Part shown: positions 5,702 to 6,973 of the stretch, piece after piece
Position numbering within the stretch: position 1 is the stretch's first letter
How the letters are laid out: each line of letters begins with the position of its first letter
Assembly: GCA_937893785.1 (NCBI GenBank)
Contig: CALCSP010000152.1
Span: 1 to 6,973 of the forward strand
Length of the DNA: 6,973 nt
Source: an uncultured Verrucomicrobiales bacterium
GTDB lineage: Bacteria > Verrucomicrobiota > Verrucomicrobiia > Verrucomicrobiales > DEV007
Reading direction: 5' to 3'
Notes under the pieces: model-generated
The model's input: the letters and a program-made list of their open reading frames with translations, nothing else
Database searches by the model: none
Told to the model about the DNA's origin: nothing
Program-made: the position numbers and the translations under genes

Positions 5702-6435
5702 AAAAAGCATTTACGCTTCTGGAGCTCCTTGTCACGCTGGCAATCATCGCCGTGCTCGCCGTGGTATCATCGGCCGTGTTTTCTTCCATCAAACAGTCAG
5801 CCTACAATGCACGGTGCGTGGCTGGACTCTCACAACTGGGCCTTGCAACACAACTCTACCTCAATGATCACAATAACCGTTATTTTCCCTTCGTTGAAAA
5901 TACCAGCAAGGGAAGACTTTGGTATTTTGGCCTTGAGACAGGAAATATCAGCCAAGAGGGAGAACGCCAACTTGATGCATCAGCAGGGCCTCTCTATCCA
6001 TACATTCAATCCATTGGGCTGATCGAACAATGCCCATGTTTCAATTACGGTTCAAAGGACTGGAAACCCAAGTTCGATGGCGCAAGCTGGGGGTATGGCT
6101 ACAACTGGATTCTCGGTGGTGGCCCATCAGGAAAAAACTGCGTCTACCGGTCAAGTATTACTCATCCGGCATCGGTGGTCGTCTTTGGCGACTGCGCCCA
6201 AGTAAACACTTTCCAGTCACCTGCCAGCCCAGATAACCCGATGCTGGAAGAGTTTTACATTATCAATGAACGCGATCACACCATTCACTTTCGCCACCAT
6301 GGCCGTGCAAACTTTCTCTTTGCAGATGGCCACGTAGACAGCCTGCCTATGGAACCGGGAACAGCAGATCGTCGGATCAAGGGAGAAACACTTGGCCGGA
6401 TTGCACCGGCAGGCAGCTTTAAATACCTTCGGTAA
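5698..6435 (+). CDS. Type IV prepilin-like protein with H-X9-DG motif (third gene of the operon)
   Basis: A 245-residue pseudopilin-like protein. The N-terminus MKKAFTLLELLVTLAII is a type III (prepilin) signal: short basic leader, cut before Phe5, Glu at +5 (residue 9), then a hydrophobic helix to about residue 30. The residue before the cleavage site is Ala4 instead of the usual Gly. The C-terminal half carries YGYNWILGG (133-141) and HHGRANFLFADG (200-211), the H-X9-DG element (His200, Asp210-Gly211) of the processing-associated domain expanded in Verrucomicrobia, Lentisphaerae and Planctomycetes. Cysteines 40, 112, 114, 148 and 166 could form disulfides. Such proteins are expected in the inner membrane or a pseudopilus after prepilin peptidase action, but their real role is mostly unknown. 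The GTG start (5698-5700) overlaps the preceding stop as GTGA, showing coupling. The gene ends 14 bases from the convergent aldolase, with no terminator between. Confidence 0.9.
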   Translation: MKKAFTLLELLVTLAIIAVLAVVSSAVFSSIKQSAYNARCVAGLSQLGLATQLYLNDHNNRYFPFVENTSKGRLWYFGLETGNISQEGERQLDASAGPLYPYIQSIGLIEQCPCFNYGSKDWKPKFDGASWGYGYNWILGGGPSGKNCVYRSSITHPASVVVFGDCAQVNTFQSPASPDNPMLEEFYIINERDHTIHFRHHGRANFLFADGHVDSLPMEPGTADRRIKGETLGRIAPAGSFKYLR

Positions 6436-6449
6436 CAGCATTCACGACT

Positions 6450-6973
6450 TTATGATCTACCTCCATGAAGCAACGCTGTCGCTTCTGCTTCTATTGTTCC
6501 CATTAAATAGCCTTCGAGCTCGGCCATTAACGGCAAGTGAGGTCCCGTTTCAGCGACATCAGCAAGAGCCACTGCATGGTGGAGCACTGGAATCGGGCCA
6601 TGGGTATTACGTAGGTCCTCAAGACCAGAAAATATGCTCCTGATTGATTCAGCCTGCATAAAGTCTTGCGACTGAATCGCAGCCAGCATTCTCATCGACT
6701 CGGCGGGAGCAAGACAAACGCACCCCGACGTAAAACTGACCAGATCAAAGTCACGCATATGAACAATAGCTGGCTGCTCGCCAATGCCGCTGACCACCAT
6801 ACGTGAATCGACACACTCGAGTAAGTTTCGCAGGTAATCATCCTGAGAGGGATCCTCCCGCACAACGGCATATTTGATAAAGGATATCAAGCCATCGGTC
6901 ACCAATTCGGAAACCAATTCCGGAGTGATGTAAACATCATCCTTGATGTAGAGCACCGCCTTAATCCCCGAAC
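6450..6973 (-). CDS. Dihydrodipicolinate synthase/NAL family aldolase, C-terminal part (start outside window)
   Basis: The 3' end of a longer gene: 173 codons plus stop are present, and the frame is open to base 6973 (SGIKAVLYIKDDVYITPELV at the visible beginning). Family members are usually about 290-320 residues, so roughly 120-140 residues are missing. This is the back half of a (beta/alpha)8 class I aldolase. VLYIKDDVYITPELV corresponds to the LYNVPSRTG-type segment, and LISFIKYAVVRED carries the Schiff-base lysine (codon 6873-6875) of the GIKE-type motif. VVSGIGEQPAIVHMRDF and LVSFTSGCVCLAP correspond to the DapA strand carrying the G-D-D-type motif and the following strand. The substitution of FIKYA for GIKEA suggests a sugar-acid or keto-acid aldolase branch instead of lysine-biosynthetic DapA; the substrate cannot be told. 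A GTG at 6954-6956 lies inside the conserved domain and is not the start. It is convergent with the B12-controlled operon and probably unrelated to it. Confidence 0.85.
   Translation of the reverse strand, partial: SGIKAVLYIKDDVYITPELVSELVTDGLISFIKYAVVREDPSQDDYLRNLLECVDSRMVVSGIGEQPAIVHMRDFDLVSFTSGCVCLAPAESMRMLAAIQSQDFMQAESIRSIFSGLEDLRNTHGPIPVLHHAVALADVAETGPHLPLMAELEGYLMGTIEAEATALLHGGRS

Noticed and set aside
6392..6643. 83-codon plus-strand open frame at the end of the operon
   Set aside because: It overlaps the end of the pseudopilin gene in another frame and the antisense strand of the aldolase, and has no recognisable features.

Overview
The window looks like a piece of a Verrucomicrobia chromosome, most likely the Opitutae/Puniceicoccales side (inference). 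The main pointers are a PEP-CTERM surface protein, a prepilin-like protein with an H-X9-DG motif, a secreted protein ending in the 'SS-x-DL-x-x-W' type domain common in that phylum, moderate GC, and mostly absent Shine-Dalgarno sequences. No rRNA, tRNA, insertion sequence or CRISPR array is visible.

Left part (1-2482), housekeeping. The 5' end of a cobalamin-dependent methionine synthase gene (metH) runs leftward off the window. A 28-bp near-perfect palindrome separates it from a rightward pair: maf (nucleotide pyrophosphatase) and trkA (regulatory subunit of Trk potassium uptake). The palindrome is a good candidate operator for a methionine-cycle regulator.

Middle (2483-3510). A small GGQ-containing release-factor-like gene runs leftward, convergent with trkA. 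A rightward sufE-type sulfur acceptor gene with an unusual active-site neighbourhood follows it divergently.

Right-centre (3511-6435), the most interesting part. The roughly 300-base gap after sufE holds a recognisable class-I-like cobalamin (vitamin B12) riboswitch at about 3612-3769. Its expression platform can be read by eye: the P5 loop can kiss the loop of a hairpin that hides the purine-rich ribosome-binding region of the next gene. Downstream is a tightly coupled three-gene operon. It encodes a PEP-CTERM surface protein, a secreted beta-rich protein of unknown function (TTG start overlapping the previous stop), and a type IV prepilin-like H-X9-DG protein (GTG start overlapping the previous stop). 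None of the three is a known B12 enzyme or transporter. The riboswitch implies the set is made when B12 is scarce, so a working hypothesis is an uncharacterised envelope system for corrinoid capture or B12-limited growth.

Right end (6450-6973). The C-terminal half of a dihydrodipicolinate-synthase/N-acetylneuraminate-lyase family aldolase runs leftward, convergent with the operon, with its start outside the window.
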